The position numbers and the translations under genes were made by a program. Below the pieces are notes generated by a model. The model was not told the origin of the DNA. It worked only from the letters and a program-made list of their open reading frames with translations, and did not search any database. From Streptomyces sulphureus DSM 40104 (GTDB lineage Bacteria; Actinomycetota; Actinomycetes; Streptomycetales; Streptomycetaceae), in assembly GCF_000381025.1 (NCBI RefSeq), contig NZ_KB905824.1:1-64000 (forward strand): 64,000 nucleotides of DNA, written 5' to 3'. Below are positions 1 to 9,017 of the stretch, one piece after another (within the stretch, counting starts at the first letter, position 1; every line of letters begins with the position of its first letter).

Positions 1-1
1 G

Positions 2-1354
2 GAGTGGTTGGATGCGTGGTTGGGGGAGTATCGGCCGACGGTGGGGATGTATTTCTCGGGGGGTACGTCTTCGGCGTATCAGGCGAACATGTGGCTCTCG
101 ACCTTGGGCGCGCTGGAGGGACGCCCGGTGATCGTGTTGCGGGAGCGGTTCATGGTCCAACGCATCGAAGCGACCGACGTACCGATCCTGTGCATCCCCA
201 AAGTCGCCGACCTCATGCGCCTGGAACACTCCAGCCTCCGCATGCTCCTCCACCCCGCCAACTCCGGCAAAACCAGCCAGGTCCTCCGCATCCCCACCAT
301 CAAACACGCCTTCACCAACCACGGCGAAAGCGACAAACTCTCCTCCTGCAACCCCTACGCCAAGGCCTACGACGAAGTCTGGGTCGCAGGCCCCGCCGCC
401 CGCGAGCGCTACCACCTCGCCGACATCGGCGTCGAAGACAAAGACATCATCGAAGTCGGCCGCCCCCAACTCGCCCCCATCAACCCCCACACCGGACCCC
501 CCACCCCCGACCGCCACACCACCGTCCTCTACGCACCCACCTGGGAAGGCTGGACCGACGACCCCGGCAACACCAGCATCATCCACGCCGGCGAACACCT
601 CGTCACCGCCCTCCTCGCCCACGACCACATCCGCCTCCTCTACAAACCCCACCCCATGACCGGCACCGTCGACCCCCGCGCCGCCGAAGCCGACCACCGC
701 ATCCAAACCCTCATCCGCCACGCCAACACCCAACGCACCGGACCCCGACCCAGCGGGCGCGACGAGCTCGCCCGTAGAACCGTCGAGATGGCCGCGCTCG
801 TCGGCGACCGCCGCCGCAGGGACGCGGACGAGGTCGAGCTGATGCTGCGCCAGTCGCAGCCCGAGCCGGGGTGGGCGGCGCGGGTGCGGGAGGCGGCGGC
901 CGCCTGGGAGGAGACGTACTGGGCTTCGCTGCCCGAGTGGGAGCACCAGATCGTCACCGGGCCACGTCCCGGCCTCTTCTCCTGCTTCAACGAGGCGGAC
1001 CTGCTCGTCTCCGACGTCTCCAGCGTCGTCTCCGACTACCTGGTGAGCGAGAAGCCGTACGCCGTCGTGAACACGAGCGGTCTGCCGGAGTCCGAGTACC
1101 GCGAGCAGTTCCCGACGGTGCGCGCGGCGACGATCCTCACCCCCGACGCGTCCGGCGTTCCCGCGCTGCTGGAGAGCGTCCGCAACCCGGGGGAGGACCG
1201 ACTCGCCGAGGCGCGGGCGGAGTTGAGGGCATACCTCCTCGGACCGAACGAGCCGCCCCCGCTGGAGCGGTTCGGCCGTGCGGTCCTCCGCCTCGTCGCC
1301 GAGGCGGAGGACCGGGACACCCGTCTCGCGGGCCGCGCCGAGGCGCCGGGCTGA
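2..1354 (+). CDS. TagF-like CDP-glycerol/polyol-phosphate transferase, 5' partial
   Basis: The frame is open to the left edge, so the start lies outside the window. The C-terminal ~450 residues show family hallmarks: a HGES-type motif near nt 320, YAPTWEG near 530, KPHPMTG near 640, and the SDVSSVVSDYLVSEKPY block near 1010-1060 that corresponds to the C-terminal active-site region of TagF/TarL-like enzymes. Such enzymes polymerise glycerol- or ribitol-phosphate units of wall teichoic acids on the inner membrane face. The next gene is convergent, ending 27 bp away. Base composition changes sharply inside the gene: G/T-rich at the left edge, very C/A-rich from about 160 to 750, then typical for the region. 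The family call is firm; the transferred polyol is unknown. Confidence 0.8.
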   Translation, partial: EWLDAWLGEYRPTVGMYFSGGTSSAYQANMWLSTLGALEGRPVIVLRERFMVQRIEATDVPILCIPKVADLMRLEHSSLRMLLHPANSGKTSQVLRIPTIKHAFTNHGESDKLSSCNPYAKAYDEVWVAGPAARERYHLADIGVEDKDIIEVGRPQLAPINPHTGPPTPDRHTTVLYAPTWEGWTDDPGNTSIIHAGEHLVTALLAHDHIRLLYKPHPMTGTVDPRAAEADHRIQTLIRHANTQRTGPRPSGRDELARRTVEMAALVGDRRRRDADEVELMLRQSQPEPGWAARVREAAAAWEETYWASLPEWEHQIVTGPRPGLFSCFNEADLLVSDVSSVVSDYLVSEKPYAVVNTSGLPESEYREQFPTVRAATILTPDASGVPALLESVRNPGEDRLAEARAELRAYLLGPNEPPPLERFGRAVLRLVAEAEDRDTRLAGRAEAPG

Positions 1355-1381
1355 GGTCGCCCGGCGGCTGCGTCGACGGTT

Positions 1382-3805
1382 TCACGCGGGGGTCGAGGTC
1401 TGCGGCACCTCCTCGGGCCCCGAGGCGCCGGCGGGCGCGGTCTCGTCGCGCGGGGTGGCGGTGAGCGGTGGGGTGGAGTCCTGCGGTGTCGGGCCTGCCG
1501 CGAGCACCAGGTTGTTGTTGACGGAGAAGTAGAGCCGCAGCGACCTCTCGGTGCTCAGCGCCACGCGGGGCGGCATGTCGGTCTTCTTGCGGTCGGGGAG
1601 GTCGTCGAGGAGCCGCGCGAGCCGCACGGGACGCGCCCCCGGAGCGGGCCTGAACCAGAGGTCCCAGGCGGTCTCCTCGTCGCTGCGGGCGAGGGCGCCG
1701 GGCAGGTCGTAGGGCACCTCGAAGCTCGCGGAGGCGCGATCGGCGCCGGCCGTACCGAGCCGGGCGAGGGGCAGTTCGAAGCTGCGGGCGTCCTCGCCGC
1801 GGGCCACGCCTGCGAGCATCGCCTGCCCCTCGGGGGCACGGCGCGCCTCCTCCGCGGCGCGGCCGTACAGCTCGGTGTCGAGCGTGCAGGAGCTGGGGCC
1901 GAGCGAGACCTCGACGACCTCGGCGTGCCCGTCCCTGTGCCACGCGCGTACGGCGAGGAACCCGCCGGCCGTGGCGTACGGGACCCACGGTGTGAGCACC
2001 TGCCCCGAACCGCCGACCTGGAGCGGCGCCGGGTTGCTCAACAGCCGTGCGCTCTCGACCATTTCGACCCGCACCCGGGTGTGCTCCGCTCCGGCTGACG
2101 TCCTCACTTCGACGAAGGCATCCCAGCGGGCTTCGGCAAGCCGCTGCTCCCGCCGGTCCACCACGACTTCGGTGCGCTCCTCGACCGAGGCCCCCTGCTG
2201 CTCGGGCAGCGGCAGCCGCACCTCGGGCACCCCTTCCTTCTCGTACCGGGTACGCAGCACCAATGCGGTGCTTCCCGCGGGGAGTTCGGCGGTGCGCAGC
2301 GCAACGTGCAGCCCCCCGTCGCGTGCGACGCGTACGTGCGCGGAGGGGTTCGGGAGCGACGGCCGGCGCTGCGCGTTCCCGCGCGCCGGGCGCAGGCGCC
2401 GGAGCACCGGGCGGAGCACCCCGGCGAGGAGTCTGCGCACCCGGGGCGCACCCGGGACCCGGCGCAGCGCGCGCCCGCCGGTGGCGCGGACCGCGGCGCC
2501 GGCGCCGGAGCTTTCGCCCTCGCCCGGCGGCGAGGTGGCGGACTCCGCGTTCTTCTTCGCGGGTGCCGCCGCGTGCGGAACGCCGCCGGGGGTGAGCGGC
2601 TGGAGCGGCTCGGGCGGGTGCTGCGGGGCGCTGCGCGCGGGGCGCTCGGCGAGCAGCCGCTCGAAGAGCTGCTCGTACTCGGTGGCGATCCGCTCGGGCG
2701 CGTACCGGGCCGCCTTGTCGAGTGCGTTCCTGCTCATGCGCCGGCGCAGTCCGGGGTCCTCGATGAGGTGGAGGAGCCCGTCGGCGTACGCGTGGACGGT
2801 GAACTCCTCCTCACCGCGCGGCGAGAGGACGCCGTCCTTGCCGTTGGTGATGATCTCGCCCGGTCCGTAGGGGCAGTCGGTGCTGACGACGGGGACGCCG
2901 CAGTGCATCGCCTCGATGATCGTCATGCCGAAGGACTCGGCGTCCGAGGAGACGGCGGCGATCGCCCCCTTAGCCCACTCGGTCTCCAGCGGCGAGTGGG
3001 CGCCCATGAGGAACGCCCGGTCGTAGAGGCCGAGTTCGTCGATGGAGCGGCGCAGATTGGCGCGCTGCTGGCCGCGGCCGTAGATGCGCAGCCGCCAGTC
3101 CGGGTGCTTCTCGCTGACGAGCGCGAAGGCCCGCAGCAGCCGGTCGTACCGCTTCACCTTGATCAGCCGGCCGGCGGCGATGATCGTCCGGGACTCGCCG
3201 TCGGAGGGCTCGACATCGGCCGGCGGGACGGCGTTGGGGATGCAGACGATCTCGGTGTCGCTTTCCATGAGGGCGGCCCGGTAGTCGGCGGCGTCCGCGT
3301 ACGAGACGGTGACGAAGCCGTCGAGGTGCGCGATGGCGGCGTCCTGATGGCGCCGCTTGTGCTCGCCGTGCATGCGGTGCGTCAGGTGCTCCTGGCCGAT
3401 GCGGAGGGTGTCGGGCGAGCCGTACGCCGCCAGGTAGTCGTTGATCTTCGGCCGGGTGGCGATGACGACGTCGGCCGCAAGGGTGCGCAGGCACTCCCGG
3501 ATGCGGTCGTCACCGAGCTCGGTGGAGATGCCGCGCGCGAGGTGGTCGGCGCCCTCGGTGAAGCGGCGGCTGGGCCGGTGGAAGCGGGGATCGTCGCCGT
3601 CGTAGCCGGGGGAGTCGCGGCGCAGGTCGATGAGGGAGGTGAGGGTGATGCGCGGGTCGAAGGGGAGTGCCGGGGTCTCTCGTGTCCTCCTGAGGCTGAC
3701 TACCTGGACCTCGTGCCGATCGGCGAGGGCCCGGGAGAGGTTGACGGTCGAACGAATGGTGCCGCCGATGCCGTAGGCGTTGTCCAGCAGGAAAGCGATC
3801 CTCAT
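1382..3805 (-). CDS. GT4 glycosyltransferase with long C-terminal beta-rich extension
   Basis: An 807-residue protein. Residues 1 to about 385 form a GT-B, family 4 glycosyltransferase: RIAFLLDNAYGIGGT at the N terminus, AAGRLIKVKRYDRLLRAF near 210 and an E-x7-E-like SFGMTIIEAMHCGVPVVS near 290. A Pro/Ala/Gly-rich linker (about 385-470) follows, then about 330 residues rich in alternating hydrophobic and charged residues that look like beta-sandwich modules and end in a low-complexity tail. The extension has no obvious catalytic motif and may dock the enzyme to a polymerase or to the polymer; that is inference. It is divergent from the acyltransferase gene at 4201, with a tandem 12-bp repeat between them. 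The start is an ATG; MRIAFLL is a typical GT4 N terminus. Confidence 0.85.
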   Translation of the reverse strand: MRIAFLLDNAYGIGGTIRSTVNLSRALADRHEVQVVSLRRTRETPALPFDPRITLTSLIDLRRDSPGYDGDDPRFHRPSRRFTEGADHLARGISTELGDDRIRECLRTLAADVVIATRPKINDYLAAYGSPDTLRIGQEHLTHRMHGEHKRRHQDAAIAHLDGFVTVSYADAADYRAALMESDTEIVCIPNAVPPADVEPSDGESRTIIAAGRLIKVKRYDRLLRAFALVSEKHPDWRLRIYGRGQQRANLRRSIDELGLYDRAFLMGAHSPLETEWAKGAIAAVSSDAESFGMTIIEAMHCGVPVVSTDCPYGPGEIITNGKDGVLSPRGEEEFTVHAYADGLLHLIEDPGLRRRMSRNALDKAARYAPERIATEYEQLFERLLAERPARSAPQHPPEPLQPLTPGGVPHAAAPAKKNAESATSPPGEGESSGAGAAVRATGGRALRRVPGAPRVRRLLAGVLRPVLRRLRPARGNAQRRPSLPNPSAHVRVARDGGLHVALRTAELPAGSTALVLRTRYEKEGVPEVRLPLPEQQGASVEERTEVVVDRREQRLAEARWDAFVEVRTSAGAEHTRVRVEMVESARLLSNPAPLQVGGSGQVLTPWVPYATAGGFLAVRAWHRDGHAEVVEVSLGPSSCTLDTELYGRAAEEARRAPEGQAMLAGVARGEDARSFELPLARLGTAGADRASASFEVPYDLPGALARSDEETAWDLWFRPAPGARPVRLARLLDDLPDRKKTDMPPRVALSTERSLRLYFSVNNNLVLAAGPTPQDSTPPLTATPRDETAPAGASGPEEVPQTSTPA

Positions 3806-4200
3806 CAGGTGCTCCGCACTTTCTCCCCCCGCAGTGATACGGGTGTTCTTCTCTTACTGCTCTGAGTGATATGCACAGTGATATGCACTGCGCTCCCGTA
3901 TTGCGCAATTCATGTTGCGGGGGTCGGAGCCGGTGCTCTGGCGCGCGTGAGGCGCTGACCAGCGCGTACGTACCTCATGCAGGGGCAGGATCGGTCCTGG
4001 AACGACTCAGCGCTATCCCTCTTTCGGGTTCCCGGCGGCAAGGCGCTCCGGGGTGGTGCACGCCCGTCCTTATGGTCGGATCAATGGAGATCGCCGACCG
4101 TGCCAGGACGGCACCGAGGACCGCGTACACGGCCGTGGAGCAGGCAAGCCGCGGTACCGCAGCGGGGCTCGCGGTGCAGGAGATGCCCGAGGGACGAGAG
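3806..4200. promoter_or_regulatory. divergent intergenic region
   Basis: This spacer separates the minus-strand GT4 gene from the plus-strand acyltransferase gene. It must hold the promoter of the former and probably of the latter. The segment 3815-3910 is clearly poorer in GC than its surroundings and contains the tandem AGTGATATGCAC pair. Reading frames on the plus strand run through here, so the acyltransferase could begin earlier, at 4072 or 4084. Confidence 0.5.
3865..3888. promoter_or_regulatory. tandem 12-bp direct repeat, possible operator
   Basis: Two perfect, abutting copies of AGTGATATGCAC lie about 60 bp upstream of the GT4 start. AT-rich tandem repeats are uncommon in this GC-rich sequence, and the place between two divergent genes suits a regulator site. 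No specific regulator can be named from sequence. Confidence 0.45.
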
Positions 4201-5433
4201 ATGCCGAACCTGCAAGAGGCCGAGCTCCGGTCCACCGCATCACCGGAAGCGGCGGGGAGCGTTCACCCGCCCCGTCGGAAGCCCCCGGAGACCGGCGGGC
4301 TCTCTTTCCTCGCCAAGCTGGTGCCCTCGCGCGTCCTCTCCGGCTCGACCGCCTCTGCGGTCGTCGACGGACGCAGCAGAGATCCGTTCCTGGACAACGC
4401 GAAGTTCCTCCTTGTCGTGCTCGTCGCGGTGGGCCATAGCTGGGGGCCCGTCGTCGAGGCGGTGCCGGCGGTGAAGCCGCTCTACCTCTTCGTCTACGCC
4501 TTCCACATGCCCCTCTTCGTCACACTGTGCGGTTACTTCTCGCGGAACTTCCAAGGCCGTCCCGACCAGGTCCGCAGGCTCGTCGCGGGGGTGCTCCTGC
4601 CCTACCTCGCCTTCGAGGCGATCTACTCCGCGATGTACGTGGTCTGCTTCGGCGAGGAGTTCGCCTGGACGCCGACGTCGCCGCGGTACCTGTGCTGGTT
4701 CCTCGTGGGGCTCTTCTTCTGGCGGCTCACGGCGCCGCTGTGGTCGGCGGTGCGCTTCCCGCTCGCGTTCGCGGTGGCGATCTCGCTCGTCGCCGGGCTC
4801 ACCGACGTCGGGGGTGAACTCGCCCTCTGCAAGGTCCTGATGTTCCTTCCCTGGTTCGTGCTGGGGTTGCGGCTCAGGTCGTCCCAGTTGCGTCCGCTCC
4901 GCAACAGGGCGAGCCGCAGGTGGGCGCTGCCGGTGCTGGTGGGGGCTCTTGTCGGCGCGTACTGGGCGGCGCCCCGGGTGACGACGCAGTGGCTGCTGAT
5001 GCAGCAGAGCTACGAGCAGCTCGGCGTCGCTCCGGAGGTCTACCTCGGGATGCGGCTCGTCCTCTTCGCGGTCGGCCTGCTGCTGTGCGCCGCGTTCCTC
5101 GCGGCCGTTCCCGCCGTGCACACGCGGTTCACCGCCTTCGGCGCCCGCACCATGTATCCGTTCCTGCTCCACGGGCTGCTCATCAAGGCGTTCGAGGGGC
5201 TCGGCGGGTACGAACTCGTCGTCGACTGGGGCGCCTTGGCGATGGTGCCCGTGACACTGCTCGCGGCAGCCGCGGCCGTCGGGCTCTCGACGGCTCCGGT
5301 CTGCCGGTGGCTGCGTCCGCTCGTCGAGCCGCGGCTGCCGGGTTTCCTCACTCCGCGGCCCCGGACATCCACACAGCGGACCGGGACGGGCGCCGGGGTG
5401 CAGAGTTCGACGGCGGGCGCGAACGCCGACTGA
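4201..5433 (+). CDS. acyltransferase 3 family membrane protein (sugar O-acetylase-like)
   Basis: A polytopic membrane protein of about 410 residues with roughly ten hydrophobic segments. DPFLDNAKFLLVVLVAVGHSW is the family signature: the first transmembrane helix with the conserved histidine of AT3 enzymes such as fucose 4-O-acetylases. FAFHMPLF-like and LHGLLI segments further on also fit. These enzymes move acetyl or other acyl groups onto exported or membrane-bound glycans, so decoration of the glycopolymer made by the neighbours is the likely role. ATG 4201 is chosen because GAGGGA lies just upstream. ATG 4072 and 4084 in the same frame would add a non-conserved hydrophilic N-terminal stretch. 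Confidence 0.8.
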   Translation: MPNLQEAELRSTASPEAAGSVHPPRRKPPETGGLSFLAKLVPSRVLSGSTASAVVDGRSRDPFLDNAKFLLVVLVAVGHSWGPVVEAVPAVKPLYLFVYAFHMPLFVTLCGYFSRNFQGRPDQVRRLVAGVLLPYLAFEAIYSAMYVVCFGEEFAWTPTSPRYLCWFLVGLFFWRLTAPLWSAVRFPLAFAVAISLVAGLTDVGGELALCKVLMFLPWFVLGLRLRSSQLRPLRNRASRRWALPVLVGALVGAYWAAPRVTTQWLLMQQSYEQLGVAPEVYLGMRLVLFAVGLLLCAAFLAAVPAVHTRFTAFGARTMYPFLLHGLLIKAFEGLGGYELVVDWGALAMVPVTLLAAAAAVGLSTAPVCRWLRPLVEPRLPGFLTPRPRTSTQRTGTGAGVQSSTAGANAD

Positions 5434-5600
5434 ACATCGGATGTCTCGCGGCGGACGGTCCCGACAAGCCCTGACGATTCGAGGTGCGCGGCGCTGCGCA
5501 CGCCCCCTGCGCTCGCCTATACAGGCCGTGGACCGACGCGAGCCCCGGCGTGCGTACCGCAGGGCTCCACCACCCCGCTTGTTCAGGAGCGCCCTCCCCG

Positions 5601-6551
5601 ATGTCCGCACCACAAGCACCCGGCGCCGCCGAAGCCGACGCGCACCCGGCGCAGCCGCCGCGTTCGCTCCACGAGGTGCCCGGCTGGTTCTACAACACCG
5701 ACCTGATCCTCTTCGATCTCCTCCTCGACCGGCAGCGCCGTCTCCGACACCGGGGCGACATGTTGGAGATGGGCGCCTACCTCGGGAAGAGCGCGGTGCT
5801 TCTGCGGGCGTACCTGCGTCCTGAGGAGACCTTCACCGTCTGCGACCTCTTCGGCTCCCCGGCGCCGACCGAGCACAACAGCCGGGAGACCGAGCGCTCC
5901 TACGCCACCCTGACCCGCCGCGGCTTCGAGGCGAACTACCTCGCCTTCCACGAGGAGTTGCCCCGTATCCTCCACGCGCCGACGAGCGTGGTGCCCCGCG
6001 AGGTCCCCGCGGAAAGCTGCCGCTTCGTCCACGTGGACGCCTCCCACCTCTACGAGCACGTGCGCGCCGACATCGCCGCGACCCGAGGCGTCCTCGGCGG
6101 CGCCGGCATCGCCGTCCTCGACGACTACCGCTCCGGCCACACCCCCGGCGTCGCCTGCGCCACCTGGGAGGCGGTCCTCCGCGGCGGATTGCGGCCGATC
6201 TGCACCAGCCCGCACAAGTTCTACGGCACCTGGGGCGATCCGGCGCCGCTCCAGGAGGAGTTGTACGAGCGGTTGAGCGAGCGCGGCAGGTGCTGGTTGC
6301 AGTGGCAGGAGGTCGCGGGGCAGCGGTTGCTGCTCGTCGCGGCGAAGGACTCGGCGCCGCCGCCGCTCCCGTCGCCGCGGTGCACGTCCGGCGGGGAGGC
6401 GGCCGACAGGCCGGCGTCCGGGGTACGGGCGTCCCGCGCCCGTGTACCCGCGGGGCTGCGGCGAACCGCGGTGGACTGGCTGCCGCCTGCCGTGGTGCGC
6501 GGGCTCGTCCGGGTGCGGGGGCGTGCGCTGGGCGCGCGGGCACGCCTGTGA
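5601..6551 (+). CDS. class I SAM methyltransferase, TylF/macrocin O-methyltransferase-like
   Basis: A 316-residue protein. LEMGAYLGKSAVLLRAYL (about residues 54-71) is the glycine-containing motif I of class I methyltransferases, and FVHVDASHLYEHVRADI with GIAVLDDY resembles the acidic metal and substrate loops of TylF-type O-methyltransferases. It probably methylates a sugar hydroxyl of the surface polymer; the acceptor is inferred from context only. AGGAGC lies 10 nt before ATG 5601. The C-terminal ~50 residues are Arg/Ala-rich and poorly conserved in appearance. Confidence 0.72.
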   Translation: MSAPQAPGAAEADAHPAQPPRSLHEVPGWFYNTDLILFDLLLDRQRRLRHRGDMLEMGAYLGKSAVLLRAYLRPEETFTVCDLFGSPAPTEHNSRETERSYATLTRRGFEANYLAFHEELPRILHAPTSVVPREVPAESCRFVHVDASHLYEHVRADIAATRGVLGGAGIAVLDDYRSGHTPGVACATWEAVLRGGLRPICTSPHKFYGTWGDPAPLQEELYERLSERGRCWLQWQEVAGQRLLLVAAKDSAPPPLPSPRCTSGGEAADRPASGVRASRARVPAGLRRTAVDWLPPAVVRGLVRVRGRALGARARL

Positions 6552-7134
6552 ACTACGTGCCATTTTCCGTCCGTTGAAACTTTTTCGAGGACGCCGGGGC
6601 AGCGCGCGCGGGGCAACCGAGGCGGCGCTCACCGCGGACGGGAGTCTCTCCGCGGTCCTGGCGCTGCGACCCCGGCCGCCCTGCTCCCGAGCGCGAGCAG
6701 GGCGGCGCCGGTTCTGCCGCGTGGAGCCCGAGGGCGCGGTCCTCGCCGGCTCCGCGCCTGGCACCGCACGCCCGCGCGGGCCGCTCTGCTTGTCGAGCTC
6801 GGCGGCGCCGAAGTGCGCCGCTTCCTGGGGGATTCGGACGCCGCGTACGTGAGGCAGCGGGCGTCGCGGCACCTTCCGCGTGCGTCCGCCTGTGCACGCG
6901 TGTGGGCCGCCGGCGCCTTCGTCGCCCTCACCCGGTCGGCCCGCCCGAGGTGCCGCCGGCGCGCGGCCGCGATTGGATGCCAAACGCGGGGCCGCCCTTG
7001 CGGTCCCCGTACGAGGGGTCTCCGACCGGAACGGTGAGCGGGCCAACCACCCGTCGCCGCAAGCGGGTTGGGTGCCGTCCTCCGGGGCGGCTCCTCGTGG
7101 CAGCGAGTCGTACCGCACGGATACGGGAGTGCCC
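6552..7134. other. 583-bp intergenic region, no gene recognised
   Basis: Neither strand shows a reading frame with a family match or convincing codon pattern. The first ~40 bp are relatively AT-rich and include a run of five T, then a strong stem-loop follows at 6675-6706. The right half presumably carries the promoter for the uronic-acid gene operon starting at 7135. Confidence 0.5.
6675..6706 (+). terminator. stem-loop, probable terminator
   Basis: A perfect 12-bp stem (GCCGCCCTGCTC pairing with GAGCAGGGCGGC) with an 8-nt loop lies 124 bp after the methyltransferase stop. There is no U-tract, as is usual for high-GC actinobacterial terminators. Confidence 0.5.
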
Positions 7135-7797
7135 ATGCAGAGCCAGCAGTGCCGCGTCGCGCCGGGGGCGCAGGTCGCCGAGGACGCCGAGATCGGCGCA
7201 GGGTCGGCGGTCTGGGAGCTGGCGCAGGTACGCGAGGGCGCCAGGATCGGTGCCGACTGCGTGATCGGACGGGGCGCGTACATCGGCCCCGGGGTCGAGG
7301 CGGGGAACCGGGTCAAGGTGCAGAACCACGCCCTCGTCTACGAGCCCGCCGCCCTCGCGGACGGCGTCTTCGTCGGCCCGGCCGTCGTGCTCACCAACGA
7401 CCGGGCGCCGCGCGCCGTGACGCCCGACGGCTCGGCGAAGCGGGCCGGGGACTGGGAGCCCGTCGGTGTCTCCGTCGCCGAGGGGGCGTCGCTGGGGGCG
7501 CGGTCGGTGTGCGTCGCGCCGGTGCGGGTCGGGCGGTGGGCGATGGTCGCGGCCGGTGCCGTCGTGACGGCGGACGTGCCGGACTTCGCGCTCGTCGCCG
7601 GCGTGCCCGCCCGGCGGATCGGCTGGGTCGGCAGGGACGGGGCGCAACTGGTGGAGCGCGCGGGCGAGCCCGGCGTGTGGGAGTGCCCGCGTACGGGCGA
7701 GGTCTATCGGGAGCGGGAGGGCGGGGGGCTCGTCGAGGAGCCGTCGGCGGCTGCGGGGGAGCCGGGAAGGGAGCGCGCCGCCCTGCCGCTCGGCTGA
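7135..7797 (+). CDS. WbpD-like UDP-amino-sugar N-acetyltransferase (left-handed beta-helix)
   Basis: A 220-residue hexapeptide-repeat acyltransferase. Imperfect [LIV]-G-x4 repeats run from about residue 10 to 160 (AEIGAGSAVWELAQV, IGADCVIGRGAYIGPGV), and VLTNDRAPRA is typical of the WbpD/WlbB group. These enzymes acetylate the 3-amino group of UDP-GlcNAc3NA. The gene leads an operon with a DegT aminotransferase and a Gfo/Idh/MocA dehydrogenase, the same trio that makes UDP-GlcNAc(3NAc)A in Pseudomonas and Bordetella, which supports the assignment. CGGGAG lies seven bases upstream of ATG 7135. Confidence 0.85.
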   Translation: MQSQQCRVAPGAQVAEDAEIGAGSAVWELAQVREGARIGADCVIGRGAYIGPGVEAGNRVKVQNHALVYEPAALADGVFVGPAVVLTNDRAPRAVTPDGSAKRAGDWEPVGVSVAEGASLGARSVCVAPVRVGRWAMVAAGAVVTADVPDFALVAGVPARRIGWVGRDGAQLVERAGEPGVWECPRTGEVYREREGGGLVEEPSAAAGEPGRERAALPLG

Positions 7798-7898
7798 GCC
7801 GGGCCGTACGGGCGAATTCCTCGGTGCGGCCGCTAGCGCGCTGCCGCGACCGGGTCGACATGGAGGGGAACGAGCCGTGCTGACGGAGGGATCGCGCC

Positions 7899-9017
7899 AT
7901 GGACCGCGAGCGCAACGCACCCGAGAACGTGCCGGCCGCACAGCCGGTGATCGGTGAGGAGGAGATCGAGGCCGCGGTGCGGGTGCTGCGCAGCGGCCGC
8001 GTCGTGCAGGGGCCCGAGGTGGCCGCCTTCGAGGAGGAGTTCGCCGAGTTCGTCGACGGACGTGCCTGCGTCGCCGTCAACTCGGGGACGTCGGCGCTCC
8101 ACCTCTCCCTGCTGGCGCTCGGCATCGGGCACGGTGACGAGGTCGTCGTCCCGTCCTTCTCCTTCGCCGCGACGGCGAACGCGGTGCGCCTCGCCGGCGC
8201 CGAGCCGGTCTTCGCCGAGATCGACCCCGAGACCTTCTGCCTCGACCCGGACGCCGCCGCCTCCGCGATCGGCCCGCGCACCGCCGCGCTGCTCCCCGTC
8301 CACCTCTACGGACACCCTGCCGCCGCCGACCGCCTCGGTGCGCTCGCCAGGCGGTACGGGCTCGCCCTCGTGGAGGACGCCTGCCAGGCGCACGGCGCCG
8401 CCCTCCACGACGTGCGCGTCGGCACGTTCGGTGAGGCCGGCTGCTTCAGCTTCTACCCGACGAAGAACATGCACGCGCTGGAGGGCGGCATGGTCGCCGT
8501 CGAGGACGCCGAACTCGCCCGCACGCTGCGGCTGTTGCGCAACCAGGGCATGGAGCGTCGGTACGACAACGAGATCGTCGGCGCCAACTTGCGGATGACC
8601 GACGTCGCCGCGGCCGTCGGACGGGTCCAGCTCGGCCGGCTGCCCGCGTACACGGAGCGGCGGAGGGCCAACGCGAAGGCGCTCGACTCGGGGATCACGA
8701 CCCTGGCCACCCCGCCGGTCGCCGATGGTGCCCGACACGTCTACCACCAGTACACGGTGCGCGTCCCCGGCGGCCGACGGGACGCGGTGCAGCGGGAGTT
8801 GGAGCTCCGCGGCGTCGGCAGCGCCGTCTACTACCCGACGCCGATCCACCGGCTCACGCCGTACGCGCAGCAGCAGGCGGGGCTCCCCGAGACCGACAGG
8901 GCCGCGGCCGAGGTGCTCTCGCTCCCCGTCCATCCCACGCTCACCGCCGGCGACCTGGCGAGGGTGGTGGGCGCCGTCGACGAGGCGGCGGCCGCGGCAG
9001 GGGCGGTGGTCGAATGA
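7899..9017 (+). CDS. DegT/DnrJ/EryC1/StrS aminotransferase (WbpE-like)
   Basis: A 372-residue PLP-dependent sugar aminotransferase. VNSGTSALHLSLLALGIG binds the cofactor phosphate, VEDACQAHGA carries the conserved Asp, and FYPTKNMHALEGGM holds the PLP lysine near residue 188. In the WbpE pathway it transaminates the C3 keto group made by the dehydrogenase encoded next. The ATG is preceded by GGAGGG, and the 3' end overlaps the next start as ATGA, showing translational coupling. Substrate assignment rests on the neighbours; the fold assignment is certain. Confidence 0.9.
   Translation: MDRERNAPENVPAAQPVIGEEEIEAAVRVLRSGRVVQGPEVAAFEEEFAEFVDGRACVAVNSGTSALHLSLLALGIGHGDEVVVPSFSFAATANAVRLAGAEPVFAEIDPETFCLDPDAAASAIGPRTAALLPVHLYGHPAAADRLGALARRYGLALVEDACQAHGAALHDVRVGTFGEAGCFSFYPTKNMHALEGGMVAVEDAELARTLRLLRNQGMERRYDNEIVGANLRMTDVAAAVGRVQLGRLPAYTERRRANAKALDSGITTLATPPVADGARHVYHQYTVRVPGGRRDAVQRELELRGVGSAVYYPTPIHRLTPYAQQQAGLPETDRAAAEVLSLPVHPTLTAGDLARVVGAVDEAAAAAGAVVE

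Noticed and set aside
5583..7316. Long minus-strand frame opposite the methyltransferase and acetyltransferase genes
   Set aside because: It is antisense to two recognised genes, with no family resemblance.
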